From assembly GCF_910591885.1 (NCBI RefSeq), contig NC_063273.1, positions 6,324,001-6,388,000 of the forward strand: a DNA stretch of 64,000 nucleotides, written 5' to 3'. A program made the translations under genes and the position numbers. The notes under the pieces are model-generated. The model had not been told where the DNA came from. It did not search any database and saw only the letters and a program-made list of their open reading frames with translations. Positions 11,554 through 26,060 of this stretch are shown in pieces. This stretch comes from Bombus terrestris (lineage: Eukaryota > Arthropoda > Insecta > Hymenoptera > Apidae). Each line of letters opens with the position of its first letter. Positions within the stretch are counted from its first letter, which is position 1.

Positions 11554-14500
11554 TGCCGATTCGCGCTTCCGAATCGCAATGCAATAATCGCGAAAACAGG
11601 TCGTGCCGGCAATAAAGAGCGAACACGTACGGTCGACCGATTACCATTGATTGGTCGCAATTTACAAGGGAGTCGTGATTTTGAATAATAAAAATATTAG
11701 CAGAGAAACGGTGGAATCGCTCGTTGTCGATGCGATCTTCCCCTCCTTCTGTTTGTACCCCCCTGGAATAATGGCCCGTAAAGCGGTCGTATGACAAACA
11801 CACCGATCGCATCGCGATTTGATCGTCGTTATTATCGTAAATTTGCAACCGGCCGGTGCGAGGTGCCCGAAATTCGGAGGCCATTAAATAGTGGGCGTAA
11901 ATCGGTCGCCTCTCGTCCCTCGTCATCGTGAAGCCTGTCGCGTCCCGCCGATATTTCGGGGCTCGTGAGTTCGACGTTCGGTACAGAGCATTGCCGGCCC
12001 TTTCTCCACACCTTGCCGCTCTCTAAATATTCATGAACAATCTTGCGGTAATCCGCCTCGTTGTGACGTGATTCGATGCATCCGAGACACGCGTAGGCGT
12101 TCGTCCTCGCGCTTCGAAGCCTCGTCCAGCACCGTAATTGTCCGTGGGACGTGATCGAAAGACCAACGGTTACGGTTCCAAGACAACACGCTTTTCCACC
12201 TCACACTTTGATGCTGTACATAGGGATTTTTCAGTTTTTTTATTATCTACACGATTTTTCCCTTCCTTTGGGCGCAACGTGAAGAACTTTACACCCGTCG
12301 ATTCCATTTTAAGAAAGGAAGCTACAGCACACGGTACAACGAAGAGGTTTTCCATTTGAAACACGTTACATTTCCGCATTTCATTATAGTCAACTTGCCG
12401 GTTCCTTTACTATGCGTATAAAGGCTCATCTTTCTTCGAGCAAGTACCTACCTGCGTTCGATATTTACTTTTTACGAAAGCTCTTTCTCGCGCGTACCCA
12501 AGTAATAACCCTTTGCAACCAGGTCACGGAATTTTCTCCGCCGTACACACAGCCGCCACATCCTTCGACTACAACGGAGGCAAAGCTGTACATTACACCA
12601 GAGGAAAGGAGCTTCGTATTTTCCGCCAGACATCTTCTCGCGTGAATCTTACCCAAGGAGAAGCTAACCTAATGGACGAGCAAGCTCGAGCTCGCGAACC
12701 TGCAAGCACATTTTCACATACGCGGAAAACGCACTCTGCGTTCGCTTTATGCACCGGAGTGTAACTTGACGCACGTAACCTTGATTTCTCGAAAGTTCTA
12801 TGGCATCTTCTCCCTCTTTGCTTATTAAGAAGCACTTCGCAAAAGCTCGCGCCGCATGAAAATGGATCTAGTTTGCCTGCGTAACCTGTTTGGCTTCAAC
12901 TCGGTAGATGCACCATATTGTGTACTCTATTGTACGTTATATAGGCGGAATGTCACAGTAGCAATGAGAATGCGAATTAAACACGCGCGGAGTTCGAGCT
13001 TTGAAGAAGTATCTTCCGTGAGATTCGAAACTTTTGGCCGGAAGACATGCCGGGAAACCGGGAAACTTTCAGAAAGTTGAGCGTGTCGATGTACGAGCGA
13101 CTATGATAACTTCCCAGAGATGCAAAGATCACGATGTTGCCGGAAAGTTGGTTCTCGATGAGTTTCAATGATTTTTAATTGCAATTGTATGTATGGAAAT
13201 TTCGTTACAAAGAACAACTACGGCGGGAAAAGGGAAATATCGAGTTCGCATTTGTGCGAATCGTAAGCAAAGCTCACTTAGCTATCGGCAACATGATCTT
13301 ATTTTTCTTAATTTTTATACACATCTTGCACCTTTCAGGATATCAACAAAATTTCTTTTCGTTAGAAATTTTTACCTGTATATTCTTTATCTTTTCTCTT
13401 CCACTCACAGACATGTATCTTTTCTCTGATAAAAATATTGCTGTACAATTTCTCTAATCGCTGACTAAAAATTATCGAAGTAGTTCACAAGAACTGTTCT
13501 TCGTACATTGTTCGTCCAGCTACGAAGAACGGGACAGAAGAAACGAAAAAATTGTATGCTGTTAGAGAAAGTCTGACAGCTGTTGTAATTGCCCAAGCTG
13601 GACCAAGCGTACATCAGTTACGAGCAGCACGGTTTATGCGATGCTTCCACGAGCGAAGCGGAGCTCTCTGAATTTCCTCGAAGATTCCTGGAGTTACGAC
13701 TTCTCCGAGAAGCTTAATCCCCGAAGGAAAGGAAGTTGCGACGGTAAATACCGGGAGTGGTGTGCACCTTTCTCTCCCTATGCTTCGTACCGTTTTCTTT
13801 CCGACCGGCCCAGATACATAGAGGGGAAAAAAGTCTGACGAAGCTGGAAGTAACTTTCTGCGTATCCTTATCCTCCCGAGACGAGTCAGTTTTTCATCAA
13901 GACCTTTTAATAATTTTGTCTGTTTTAAACGAGATACGCGCAGCTAATGCGTTACTTGCATAATGCAAGCTGTATCGATTTTTCCATTTGCAGCGTAACG
14001 CCAAGGATTACGGAGCTTTACATCTTTGAAAATTTCCGTCAATTTACGCAGCCGGCGTTGTATTAATATCTGGAAAACTCGCGAACACTTTCGTAGCGAA
14101 ATATTTATAAATTTGTATATATTTTTCGACTGAGACGAGATAGATGAAGCCGGATTTCACTCGGAGCCTGGTTGGTCGCAACGGGAAAAATGTCGAGCAC
14201 GTGAAAAGCGGCATCTGGGTCGTCATCGGTCCATCGGACGTCCCCGTTCACGTATCCATCTCGTTTTCCGCGTCGATTTCCTTTCGTAACGCAAGGCGCG
14301 TATGAATCGAGGATATCTCTATGGTAATGATCTCGTTATATTTCCATGCATTCAGCTCGGCAATTCCTCGATGCAGAAAATTTTTCGATTAATTAGTCAC
14401 TGTGCCGGTGAAAATTGCACTGGGACGGTGCCATCACGGATGGTCCGCATTTTTGCGAATAATTACTTGGAACGTATCGCTGGAAGGATCGCGACGTATT

Positions 14501-15814
14501 CAAAATTTCCGTACATCTCCAATTTCACCTTCTATTCGGCTGCCTGGTTATATTCCATATTAATTCGTTCGATTTCCATAAATTCCAACGTTGCTTCGAT
14601 ATAAGCAGCGCTTTAACGCCACCCGATACGCGCTTCGTAATTGCAAGGATCGTAGCAGCTCGACCGATGGCACTCGAATGGTGTTCGTGATTTTGCCAAT
14701 TACCACGAGTGGCACCAGCAACGTTCAACCATCGTGTAACTATCTATTAAAGCGGTCGAAGGTTCCGAACGCTTGGAAGATCACGGAGCTTCAGGAAAAC
14801 GGGGCAGCGTTTCCTCGCAGCGCGTTACTTATCAAAGCTCGAAGGCTTTTTAAAAGCCACGAAAGGACCGGCGCACCGAGTGTTTGACGTCGGTCGTTTA
14901 CCTCGTTACCACGTTTGCTCGGCTTGAAATGTCAAGAGGCTGCCAACTGATGGCTAGAACTCTACGCCACGTAGTATGCATACGTACGTGAGCAGTCTGG
15001 GTGACGACGTTCGTACAACCGCGAGAGGTTCGCTGTTCTTTGGCTCACCTTCAGCGGTAGTTTTCTCTAGCAACGTTCCCAGAAACGTCGTTGGATCGAC
15101 TCTTTCGACGACTAGGAACCTTCTCTCGTTTCTCTCCTCCTATCTCCGAACGAATGAGATTACGTCAATCGAGTCGGTTTTATACCTTTCACGTTTTGAG
15201 TTTACAACAGTTTTAAACTTTTGATGGACTGACGGAACACTTGGACGCAGCCTCCTATCGTCAGGATCAACGTTTATCATTTCGTTCCTCGTAATTCTTC
15301 CGGTAGAAATTCCCTCTTCATCCGTGGATAAAACCGATTATGTACATAGTAAGTGTTTGCGGAAGAACAGGGACGTCATGCGGACAGACTCTTCGATTAT
15401 TAACGATCGCTTTAAGTAGATTCCTTTTTCAGCGGGGTCGCGGCAACTGTGATTGGTCGATGGTGAAAGCTCGAAAGGCTAACAAATCCTCTCGAAAGGG
15501 ACTGAAAAGACGAGATTACACCGAACGAACCTGCACGAGTACGGTAATCGGCCGCACTGCGTTTATCGAATGGCTCTGTGGCACTGCAAACGTGAGGGAA
15601 CAAAGGCAAATCAGACGACCCACGACAAACACTCGTGAGAGTTGTGAGCCAAAGATTAAACGAAACGGGAGCTAACTGAACTTCCTTCTTTGGTAGATTG
15701 ATTGATCGTGAAGTCTTTGGAAAAACATCGGGTCGACAAATTTTAAAACGAATCCGAGACGACGAAGTTTGATGAAACCATTAATTGCTTCAAAGCCACA
15801 AAGCATCGCGCTTC

Positions 15815-15834
15815 TTTTTATTTATTTATTTATT
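15815..15834 (+). repeat. (TTTA)n simple repeat
   Basis: About five TTTA units. It could be the tail of an old retroposed sequence lying to its right on the minus strand, but I cannot identify the element. Confidence 0.6.
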
Positions 15835-18800
15835 CATACAGGTAACAGTCTTTGGTTTAAGTATAATCAGCGTGAACCAACATATATCAACGTATGATAA
15901 AAATATGAAATTAATCATACACGATGACAAAGAAAAAGCGTGACTGGTGTGAGTGGGTTGGTGTGCTTACACATACGATCAATATAATTATCAGAGCCAT
16001 GGTTCGAGGAAATGAATATAGGTGACCGATTCGCGGAATACAAAATGGGTGTGTGACGGTCCCACAAATCACAGAGTCGATCACTCGAGTACCACAAACC
16101 CTTACAGCGTCTTCTCACGACGTTAAGTTAAAAAATAGAACAAAATAAGGATGAAATGTTCAGAAAGGAAGAAAAGACAAGAATAGATTTGGAAGATGAC
16201 CGTCACTGATGACAGTAACGAAGAAGCGGCAGAACTTTCTAAACAGGTTAACACACGACGAAGACAAACTCGATCTCTAACTGGTAATCTCGTCGCTATA
16301 GTATTGCGATCAGAGTGCCTTAACTCAATTTGTTTAGGAGCAATTTATATGGAAGATTTCGGATACTTCGCTGGGATTTCCAACTTATGGGAAATAACTG
16401 GAAGGTAATACAGAGAATTTGGTTTCTAAACCAAAGATTCGGTCAAATTGAGACTTCCAGTTACGTTGAAATTAAAGTGAAGCACGGAGACGTTACGTAA
16501 AAGGAACCAGATATCGGCTCCGCGGTCTGTACATAAATGGCAATATTATTGCGGAGCACTGCGGAAAAATATGAGTCCCGCGGATCGATAGCCAGTGTCC
16601 GCGTCTCGTATATCGAAATCGTAGACGCTGGTTCGCGGTCTTTCAGCTCCGCGTATCGATATCCCCGAGCACCGTTTTTTCGCTTCGATCAGCTTCGTGT
16701 TTGCGTTTTCGCTGCCTCGTGCGCCGTCAGGGTTTCAACTTTTTCCCAAAATTCCATTTCGCCTGATGCCTTCCAATTGTCCGAAAATCCCAGCGAACTA
16801 TGGACGCGAGATTTTCGTTCGAGTTCTTCCAACGTTCGCTATTTGCTTTCAAATTTCATCGGAATCGACGAAACCACGACGCTGTGACTGAACAACGGTT
16901 AGAAAGTTTGCGCAGCTACGTTACTAATTCCCGCTGATCGTTGATAAAGGCCTGCAATTAATCGACACTTTGCTGCCCGACCGACAAACTGGCTATTGAT
17001 TCCGATGCTCCTATCGGTTCGGTGATTTCACACGTTGATTGTCGATGTCCCTGATTTTCGCGTTTCCGACTAAACACGCGTTCCAATCGCTCATTTTTCA
17101 AGAAGCAAAGAAACATGATTGTTCGAATCGCTTGTCACTTTTGATATTCGATATTGCTGGATCTAAAGTACGCGACATTTCGTCATTCTCCCGTTGCTAT
17201 GTTAAAGATCAATGGCGTCTCATAACGCGCAACGAGCTTCATTATTCCGCGTAAAGTTCAAGATTGAATTTTAAGATCGCTGCCTCGCTGCAATTTCTGA
17301 AATCATTCGGTAGAACGATTTTCCTTTTACGACAAAGTTCTCGCGTTCGACGCAGTATTATTCCATCGAATGCGATATTGCCTTCGTAAAATCGAATTAC
17401 AGCGATCGCGCGAACAACGAGGCGGAGCTCGTGACTCTGCAATCCCCGACTCTACGTGATCGTACTTATGCAAGGGCGTTGTCAGCTTCCTGATTGCATC
17501 TCGTCCCGTCCAACAACGATACAAAGAGCGAATTAAGCGCATTCTGTCGTCCCGCCACGTCGAATATCGTTTTTACCTTGTCGATGCGTTACGAGCTCCG
17601 ACTAAACACACGTTGCATCTCGCGGCTACGAACCGAACGACACCTTATGCATTATTTATCGTGCATCTCCCGTTGCACGCTAAGGTGTTAAGTTTCTTCA
17701 ACGCCCTCCCGTGCGTCCTCGTGACACGCTAGACGACTGTTATTGAAAATGGAAAACTGCCTGTCCTCGAATTCGAGGACGTTTCAACCCGGCCACGTTC
17801 TTTATGTTCGAACAGCATGAAATCATATAAAAATACGTATCTATTAACTATCTGGTAAGATACATATACATCTTCATAAATTGTTCTCTTCACGGGTAAA
17901 AGAATGACAGATATATATAAACTTAGTTAAAATCTTAATAACGCGCATTGACAGTCGTATTTAGAGAGTGGACGGGGTAGTTTACACGCGCACTCAGCGA
18001 ACGTTCGATTTTCCAATGGATTCTGTTTTAATCGAAAGAGGATGCAATCGCGAGGAATCGCTTCACGCAGTGGATAGCGAACGTTTGGCGAATTTTTAAT
18101 TCACTTTCGCTATCGAGTTGTTCCGGGATCTCATTTCAGATAACGAAACTTTCCGTCTTTGCGCGTACTCGTTTAACGAACTTCACGACGATATTCCGTC
18201 TTCGAATTTTTCACCCCCGCCCTGCCGCCGTAGTTTGACTGGAAAACTTTTCGATCGCCTTCGATGCTTTCAATCGTCCATTTTACGCCATTAAAACACC
18301 TAATAGAATCCATTCATCTTCGTCTGTCTGATTTTGCTTTTCACTTCTGTTTAACAACGTGTCGTATGGAAACGCTTCGATGCTCGAACAATTTTCTTTG
18401 AAATATTTCTTTTATTCATATATATATGTCAGAGATGAATTTTTGGGAAAATCGCCAATACTTTAGTCTAGATTTTTTATCATAGCTGTACTTAAATAAT
18501 AAAACTTAGAAGTAGTTGTTTATGATTTAATCCGATTATGTTTGCCCGAGATTTATGACAGTAGGCTTGAGCTCGAAGCGACACATCTGGTCGCTAAACG
18601 TAGCCACGGTCGCGGGATGGACGTTTTTGCCTAAAAGAGGTATGACGTAGTTGTATAGCTCTGCTTAAAAATAGAGTTGACCCAAGGGGTACAGAGAGGT
18701 ACATAGAAAAACACATTAGTTCAGTTCGATTTGGACTTTTGATAAATAAATAGGAGCATTTGCTATCCTGTTGACTGTGTATTCGTTATTGAACCTATGA

Positions 18801-19559
18801 TTATTGTCATTAGCATCTCGAGCATCTAATCGTCACGGTTAATTGCTAAATTCTGTAATGGTCATATGATCACCTTGTGAATTTGTTGTTATATTCATTT
18901 GGTGACTAGGTAATCATTGTTATTATAATATGGGTCTGTAGCGGCACGTGAGTCAGAGGACAATTCAAATCACGTCGTTGTTTTGCCTCGGAGTATCAAG
19001 ATTGTTAGGACACAAGTAATGTAAGAACAAACAGACTTCGGACAAAACAATGTCGCCGCTGCGTATAACCGTCGAACAAAAACGAATTTGAATCTTCCGA
19101 CTTCCCCTCCGACCATAAATAACCGAAAAGAGTTTAGTATCTACGAGCATCTTTCTGTATCAACGAGCGATCTAAGTGTTATCACGGGTTATCTAGCGAG
19201 TTATTCGACGAGCATTTATCGAGTATTTATCCGCGATTTTACTTTGCGATTTATATTCTGTACTAGCGACTCAGCGAACATAAGCCTTATATTGATTTAT
19301 TATTATTTTAAATATATTCGATGGTTACGACAACAAACGATAACCTCCAATAAATCTCACGGTCAAACATCCTGTATACCTGTCCTCTTCAGGTCTTTAG
19401 TGAGAGCTTGTTGTTGTGTGGTGAAATTGTTTATTGCTGGTGAACTTTATTCTGTGATAATCGTATTTGTGCCATTGGCTATAATCTGTATTGTATAATG
19501 GAAGAATAGCTAATCCAAATGAAGGTTCTTGAAACGTCCCTAACTCCAATGTTAACTCG

Positions 19560-19880
19560 ACATATATATTTATTGAGATATGTATAAGTTTATGTGCTGG
19601 ACTAGGTTAGATGCGTAGTAGAAATACTTGTATGTAGTATCAGTGTGTGGAGGTATGTGTATACGCGGCGTCTCGAAAACAGATGAATGTAAACTGTTCA
19701 GTCGGTTAACAGTCGGGTAAGGAAGAAAGTGCTGAGACGCGTGCAACTGTGTATCGATGAATATCTTAGAAATCGCTCATCAAATAAATATATAATTATT
19801 CTAATATTAATTCCAAGTGTAAATTTAGTGTTGCTATACCATTATTTCGGCAATTAAGATCCACAATTCTCAACAATATT
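19560..19880 (+). repeat. Dispersed repeat, copy 1 (possible LTR-derived)
   Basis: About 320 bases that match 26582-26912 in the same order and orientation with many substitutions. Shared landmarks include GTGTGTGGA(A)GTATGTGT, GGCGTCTCGAAAA, ACAGATGAATGTAA, GTGCTGAGAC, AATTAAGAT and the shared end ACAATTCT(C/T)AACA. The end in CA and an AATAAA-like motif about 90 bases before it would suit the 3' part of a long terminal repeat. No retroelement protein was found nearby. Confidence 0.65.
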
Positions 19881-22372
19881 ATTATTAAATATTTCATTTA
19901 CGATAATAGTTGGTGTATTTTGACGAATATAAGGAAAGGATGATCAGGCAAAGTTTAATTTAGTTTAGTTTAGGTGTCGCCGATGTTGTCGATAATTGGT
20001 ACTGTAATCCGGAATTAAGTAGCGGCACGAGTTGCTGGTTATGTAATTCCCCTAGCTAGTGTCTGTGAAATTCATTACTAGCTCGAATCTTACATCGTTC
20101 GTGAATCCCTAGAGGTTTGTAAAGGAACAACCAGTTGGGCTTTGGTCCAAAGTCGAAGACTCGAGTTTAGCGGCAACCGCTTAGGACCATCGCGTATCTT
20201 AAACTTGCAAACTAGTACTCGGTTTCGCCAAATCGCGTACACACGTTACTTGTCTTACTTTCTGCAAACTAAATTTACTCCGATACGACGAGCAGCACGG
20301 TGTCTTATTTCTTTCACTTTGCTATCGAACGACTTCAAGTTCGAGAATGTTTGAGACAAATGGTGAAAATTATTTTCGCTATCGCGGGGATTAGTAGCCT
20401 CGATTCTTCTCGTAGAACGTTCTCACGTTCGAGATCGACTTTTCCAATCATCGATTTCGGGGCTGGTAAATCAACTTCGCGTCCACGCGGTTCCACGAAC
20501 GTGGACACTTGATTCCGTGAAAGCATTACACGAGAAACTCGAATGCGTCACGACTAAGAAAAATACTCGCGCGGTAAACCAGTTGAAGTAAGATTTAAAC
20601 TCTTGGAACAAGTTCGTACAAAGTTCTGCAAAGTTCTGCGTGTTATGCAACGATGTTCGAAATCAAACAATACATTAGAAACTTGAAAGTTTCAGCAAAC
20701 ACGCTAAATTCTCTATACCTTGTCCTTCTTTCGTTTCTTGCATTAAAAGTTCACAATCGAAGCCAACATCAACCCCGTTTCCTTCTTTCTTTTATCGAAA
20801 TCAAAACAAGAAACATTCGAGCGAACAAAGTATCAGCATGGGGTTGATCTACGAGTTCGATACACTGTCTACGTCGACCTAAGGTGGGTTGGATGACAAA
20901 ACGCGCACACGCAGCAATATTTTCGGACCCATAACGAATGGAACGGTAGAGCCACCGCGCAATACCTGACCCGTTCAACTTGATGGAACCCGATTGCCAG
21001 GCAAAACACTATTTCGAGCGAAACGACGACGAAACGGATCCCCGGAGCGGGTCACGGAGCGTCGAAGAGAGAGTGGGCCGGAAGAGGGGTAGGAAAAACG
21101 AATCGAACCATTCGACGTTCCTCTCCCGGCTATACACTGACAAACCATTTCATCGAGTTATGCGGCTCCCAGCTCGCAATCGGAGTAAAACGTTCTGTCA
21201 TGCGGCACTCGATAAGCTCGTACCTGTGAGCGCTATTTACGCTCGGCCTTTGCCGCTTTACGACACGTTTTTTTCTCTCTGGTTTGTTTAACAGCTCGTT
21301 TCCAATGGGGATTCGATGAGCGTAAGCGTTTTTCGCTCGCGTGAAATTAATCCTTTCGAACGGTAGTTTTGCTTTATGTAGAAAAGTTCGATGGTAGAGG
21401 GAATATATAACCGTTTAATTTAAGAAGATCTCGCGGGCGTTCAAAAGCGGGAATTACTTTGCAAAAGTTTTCGTTCCTCTCGATTATCTGGAAAGTTATC
21501 AAGAGAAGCTATAGCGGTTACGACGAGTTTCGCCCGATAGTTCAAGTTTAGTCCGCGAAACGAATTAACGTTCGAGAGGCGTTCAGCGATTCGAAGTTGC
21601 GCGAACCACACGTTTAGACGGCACACTTCTGACAGCAATTAAAGCGCGCAACAATTTCCCTCGAATTAATCCGAATCGCAGCCTGCGTGAAAATCATTAA
21701 TATTGCCGGGCCGGCAATCACCACTAATGAGATCGTGCGTCGCCCATCGTATTCTTATTCGTGGAAAATCTTCGTCTCTTTTTTTTGCAGCGTCGCGATG
21801 CTACTTCTCTCGATCCTTTTGCCATTGCTGTTCGCTATTTCCATTGTTGGACTTTTTTCACGTATTTGCTCTAACTGCTTTCTTCTGTTCGTTAGGTTCT
21901 TTTAATGCCGAATCTCTTTCCAATATCTTTTTGCTCTACATTCTTTGTTAGGGAAATTCCTTCTTTCACGGTTCCTTTTCCTATTTTGTGTTTTTTTCTA
22001 TTTTTGCAATTACTTATTTTAAACGTTTCATTACCCGATTTCTCCTATATCAAAGATAAGAATAATTAATAATCCGATGTACGATAGTTTGCTGTAGTTT
22101 GAGACAGAAACCTACGAAGATGGTGCAAATCTTTTGTATGAAAAGAATTGTATGAAAAGAAGAAACTTCTTTATTTCGCGGAGGCTACACTGTACTATTT
22201 CGAACACTGAAACATCTCTTCAAGTACTCGAGCCTGTTTCGACATCCGTACGTATCAATTTTCAGCCTGCTCCCTTCTCCTTCGCAATTCTTACGACTCT
22301 TACCTTGTCTTCGAGCGTTTTCAACGACTTTCCATCCTCTTCGTTCTTCCTTCTTTTGTCCCTGTCCCTCAC

Positions 22373-22752
22373 CAGGCCATTCAGGCTCTTGTAAGACAAC
22401 AGACGACACATGTCGTTGGTCAAGTCGGGCAGTCGGTTCTTGCAGTCGCCACACTGGAACTTCTGCTGCGGCATCTCGCACGGTGGTTCTCCGGCGACGT
22501 CGCCGCGGAAGACCGAAAGTTCTCGCGACTTCTGCCACTCTTCGTCATTTTCCTCGTAACTAGCCGGGGCTCGAATCAACTTCGAGCGCCGGCCACTCAC
22601 GTTTCCACGCAGATTACACGAATTTTCCTCTCCGCGCGTTCCCAAGCAACGATTATCGACGAACCAAATATCGTTCGTGTTTCTATCAGTAGTTAATTGA
22701 ACACGGTTCACACGAACGAAGCAATCGGCCGGCTCCTTCACGGCTTTAGTTT
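22373..22752 (-). CDS. Exon 3 of the minus-strand split gene, Cys cluster and Trp motif
   Basis: The donor is GGCCTG|GTGAGG at 22373/22372 and the exon ends in phase 0, which fits the exon starting at 5038. The start is less certain. The best acceptor is GTTACTCTTAG before 22752, which implies one base carried over. A shorter form from the TAG before 22560 is possible. The frame is open throughout and becomes strongly GC-ending after about 22560. The peptide carries NTNDIWFVDNRC, similar to the Trp motifs in the exons at 44.6-45.8 kb, then an acidic stretch (YEENDEEWQKSREL) and a Cys group in CEMPQQKFQCGDCKN followed by NDMCRLLSYKSLNGL. The Cys spacing (C-x8-C-x2-C-x13-C) could bind a metal, but I know no matching family. 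The exon phase does not join directly to the one ending at 44614. Confidence 0.65.
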
Positions 22753-23297
22753 CTAAGAGTAACATTGAAATTATTGGAATTTGCTTGGTTGAAAGGGTAC
22801 TTGGTACTTGGAAATGGTCGAACAAAGTTTGACGCATTCTCCGCGAAGATGAAGAAAGTCCTGTGTGCATAGATCTTTAAAGACTCTACTCTTAAGACGA
22901 TTTCCAAAGTTGAACAAAGTTGCGGATCGTATCGTGTAGGAAAGTTTCGTGACATGGAGAAGGACGTACGATCCTTCCAGGGTATCTCAATAGCGTCTTT
23001 TCGTCCGAGTGTCGCAGTCTAATTTTTTAATCGAAATCACAAAGATTTGGCAAATAAAGATAAGGTGAGAAAAGCGTATGCAGGCTAAAACGTGGTATCC
23101 CATCTTCATCGGAAATTAATTATCTAAATACATCCGCTTGAAAAGCGGGAAAAACTACAGAAAAAAATAGAACTATTCCATAAAATCTAACTGTAGCGTT
23201 ACTATTATATACTCTGAACGCGTGTAGCAAATTCCAGGACTCCGATTCTCCTCTAAAAGAGGACAGTAATAGCGAACCTTTCCAAACAACAGTCAAC

Positions 23298-23322
23298 GAA
23301 GAAGAAGAAGAAGAAGAAGAAA
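23298..23322 (+). repeat. (GAA)n microsatellite
   Basis: About eight GAA units. On the minus strand this gives a CT-rich tract and a serine/leucine run in an otherwise unremarkable chance frame. Confidence 0.85.
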
Positions 23323-25993
23323 CATGATCGTTGCAAGTCGCAGCATTACAGAACTCTCTTCTAAACGGAAGATTGCCACGACTCGCTCGAAGAACCGTTT
23401 CCAAACTCATGTTCGCTGAACTTTCTTCCGTGTTCTAGCCGAATAAAACTGAAACTGTCCGCAGGGGGACAGAAGATCTGTGGCGAGGAAGTAGGGAATT
23501 CAAAATGGAGAAACAGGTGCGAAGGAACGCGCAGACTTTCGATCTCGAGAAGAATGTCGTAACGCGTCGCGTATTAAGAGCGGCTGGTCATAGTTCGCTT
23601 CGAGAATACCGGAGCGAGCAACGCGTGAAATTGGGGCGATCGAAAGAAGCTGCTCCTTGGCACAGTTTCACGGGATCAGCGGACAGTTTCCACTTGGTTT
23701 TCACCACGGTACACAGACCCGTTTTCTTTCTGGCCTAGCTGCGCTTTCAGTGCCGCGTCCTCTGCCCTGGACATCTCCCTCTTCCGGTGGCCGAATGAAA
23801 AATGAAGCGGCCGCGTTTGTGCTGGTATTTTAAGAAATCGGGGACGCGATGCTCCGGGGAGCTTCGTTCATTAACCGCGTCAAAGCTTCCGTGGAAACCG
23901 ATGCAACGCAAGCGAACCGAAAACGATCGAGCGATTATTTATCCACCGAGACGATTGTATCTCCTCGTTCTTTGTTTGTTTTATCGTGGATAGACAAATT
24001 GATGAGATACGGTGACATACGCGTGGAAACACGACGACGAGAAAAATCGAACGACGATCGGTGAACGACTGGCGAGAGGCATCGAAGCTGGGACCGTCGT
24101 CGTTCTCGTCCCGAAACGTTTAAAAATATCCAAGAGGAAGGTGGACGAGGTCACTCGGACGAGACGACGCGCATAGCGTTAAAAAATCGACGTTCCATTA
24201 ATTGCAACGAAGAATAGCGTGGAACGATCGTATCGTGAAGCTGCGACGTTCAATCGCTGCTCGATTAAACGTTATTGTTGTACAGGCCACTAACGAGCTG
24301 GTGATTTATTGATAATGTAATTCCACGATTAGCTGGCCTAATTACGTAAATAATTCATTCGGAACGTAGTAATCTCCTCCGTAGAATTAATTATCGATCT
24401 TTGACACGGACGCCTCGCTTACATCCACTATTTTCCTCGTATCGCAAAATGTTTAATTGATCGATTGTTTTCCCTATAAACTCGAAGGGTTCTCTATCGC
24501 GCGACGATATTAACGCGATATTATAATGTGATGTTTCATGCGTTGTCGATGCGATTTCAGTTACCAATGTTTTCACGTGGAACGGGTTTAGTTAGGAATA
24601 ATTCTATGGTTTGAACAACGATTCGAATCTAAATTGGTGGAACGAGGACGTGTGGCCGAAAATGCGATAGAGAGCTTGTGAAACGTTTCGACTTAGCTTC
24701 GCGATCATTTTACCGATTTAACGACGTCTAATTGCGAGTTGTTAAATATTTTACAACCACCAAACGTGCTGCCTTTTGAACGGATGATTTTTATGTGCTT
24801 AGGTCTCTGCGCGAAATAAAGACAAGGCAATAAACGACCTATGTTTTACCGCACATGACGCCCAAGCCTCAGGCAACCAGATATCCGAGTATCTGCTTCC
24901 ACATTTCTTTCGCCAATTTTCTATTTTCTAGCAGATAATAAAAACACTTCTGTATTTCTCAAACGGTGGAAGACATTAACAAGTTTACCTAAAAAGAAAA
25001 GAACGATAAATATAAATTATGCGCCCACTATACCGAGCTACTGCAAATTAAAGTGGAAGCGAGCCTAAATGGAAGTCATCGTCTCAGGGTGATAATCGTT
25101 GCCGCAGCAGCAATGGCTAATAAAGACGAAGCTTCGTCGTTGTTAGCGCGACGTGCACGCTGCAATACAAAGAAACAAATAAAATACCAAAAATGGGAGG
25201 AGAACAAAACGATTCAGGCCACTCGCGACCCAATATTTATTACTCGTGAGCAGTTGTACCTCGGTTAATTGAATACGTCCACGCTGATTTCTCGCCGGAT
25301 ACGTCCCCCGTTTTCGCGAACCTGGCTCTCTTTGTTTCTTCTGCTTCCCCCGGAGGAAAGCCTCAAGCACCGTAATTGGATTTGCTGGCAATTAAGTGGC
25401 AGCCACCCCTCGAAGGGAGGCCAGTTTATGGTTTCTACAGGGTGGTCGCGAGAAGAGCGCAATTAATGTCGAATTAGCCCTAGGAGCAAGGCTCGATCTT
25501 TCTTCATATTGCTCGAGTATCGCGGCTCGAGTCCCCGTTCTTCGTAAGGGTCAGCGAAGGAAGTTATTCGAAAGGATTAATTGGTTTGCTTGTAACGAGG
25601 GCGAGTGAAGTGGAACGATAACGAGGACCTTCTCCTGTGGTGTTTCGAGGAATCAAACATCGAGAATTCGAGATCAATTGACGAACCTGTCCCTTATTTA
25701 TGATTTATGTTCGATAATGAAAAACGATAATGTTATTTTTTTTCAAATCAAGTACACAATTTTGGTGTTGACAGAAAATCGACGATGGCAAAGGACAATT
25801 AATATTTTGAATAATCATTATAATTATATGATATAATATATATACACAAAATGTTTGCAATTTATATAATTATTATATATTTACAATTGACTGCAAATGT
25901 TTACGCAAAATTAATCGTTTCATCATGCTGAGCTGAAATTTGTTGCACTTAATGAATATCATAACGATTACTCTACTTTGGGTACTTTATATA

Positions 25994-26060
25994 CAGTGGC
26001 TATAAACAATATTTGCACATCGTTGTATAACGTTTAATGTAGCAATATAGTACGGCAATT
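25994..26060 (+). mobile_element. Terminal fragment of the TA-flanked miniature element family
   Basis: It begins CAGTGGCTATAAACAATATT directly after a TA dinucleotide, matching the family terminus (CAGTGGCT...AATATTT) seen at 46801. Only the left end is recognisable; the rest has decayed or been lost. Confidence 0.4.

Larger units (their letters stand above)
5039..22372 (-). other. Large intron, about 17.3 kb
   Basis: I find no convincing exon in this interval on either strand. It contains a complete miniature transposon (9056-9462), GA and TTTA simple repeats and one copy of a dispersed repeat (19560-19880). Several open frames of 70-160 codons (for example 11926-11444 on the minus strand) lack flanking splice sites, codon bias and recognisable sequence, and are treated as chance. 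Confidence 0.5.

Noticed and set aside
11444..11926. 160-codon open frame on the minus strand
   Set aside because: There is no domain, no codon bias and no donor. A GA repeat gives an acceptor-like tract inside it, but this does not make it coding.
15431..15543. Basic 37-codon stretch between TTTTTCAG and ACG|GTAATC on the plus strand
   Set aside because: The donor is weak, the composition follows the background, and no neighbouring exon is in phase.
21687..21905. Hydrophobic plus-strand frame resembling a signal peptide or membrane segment
   Set aside because: The Leu/Phe/Ser-rich sequence follows from a T/C-rich stretch. There is no conserved context or donor.
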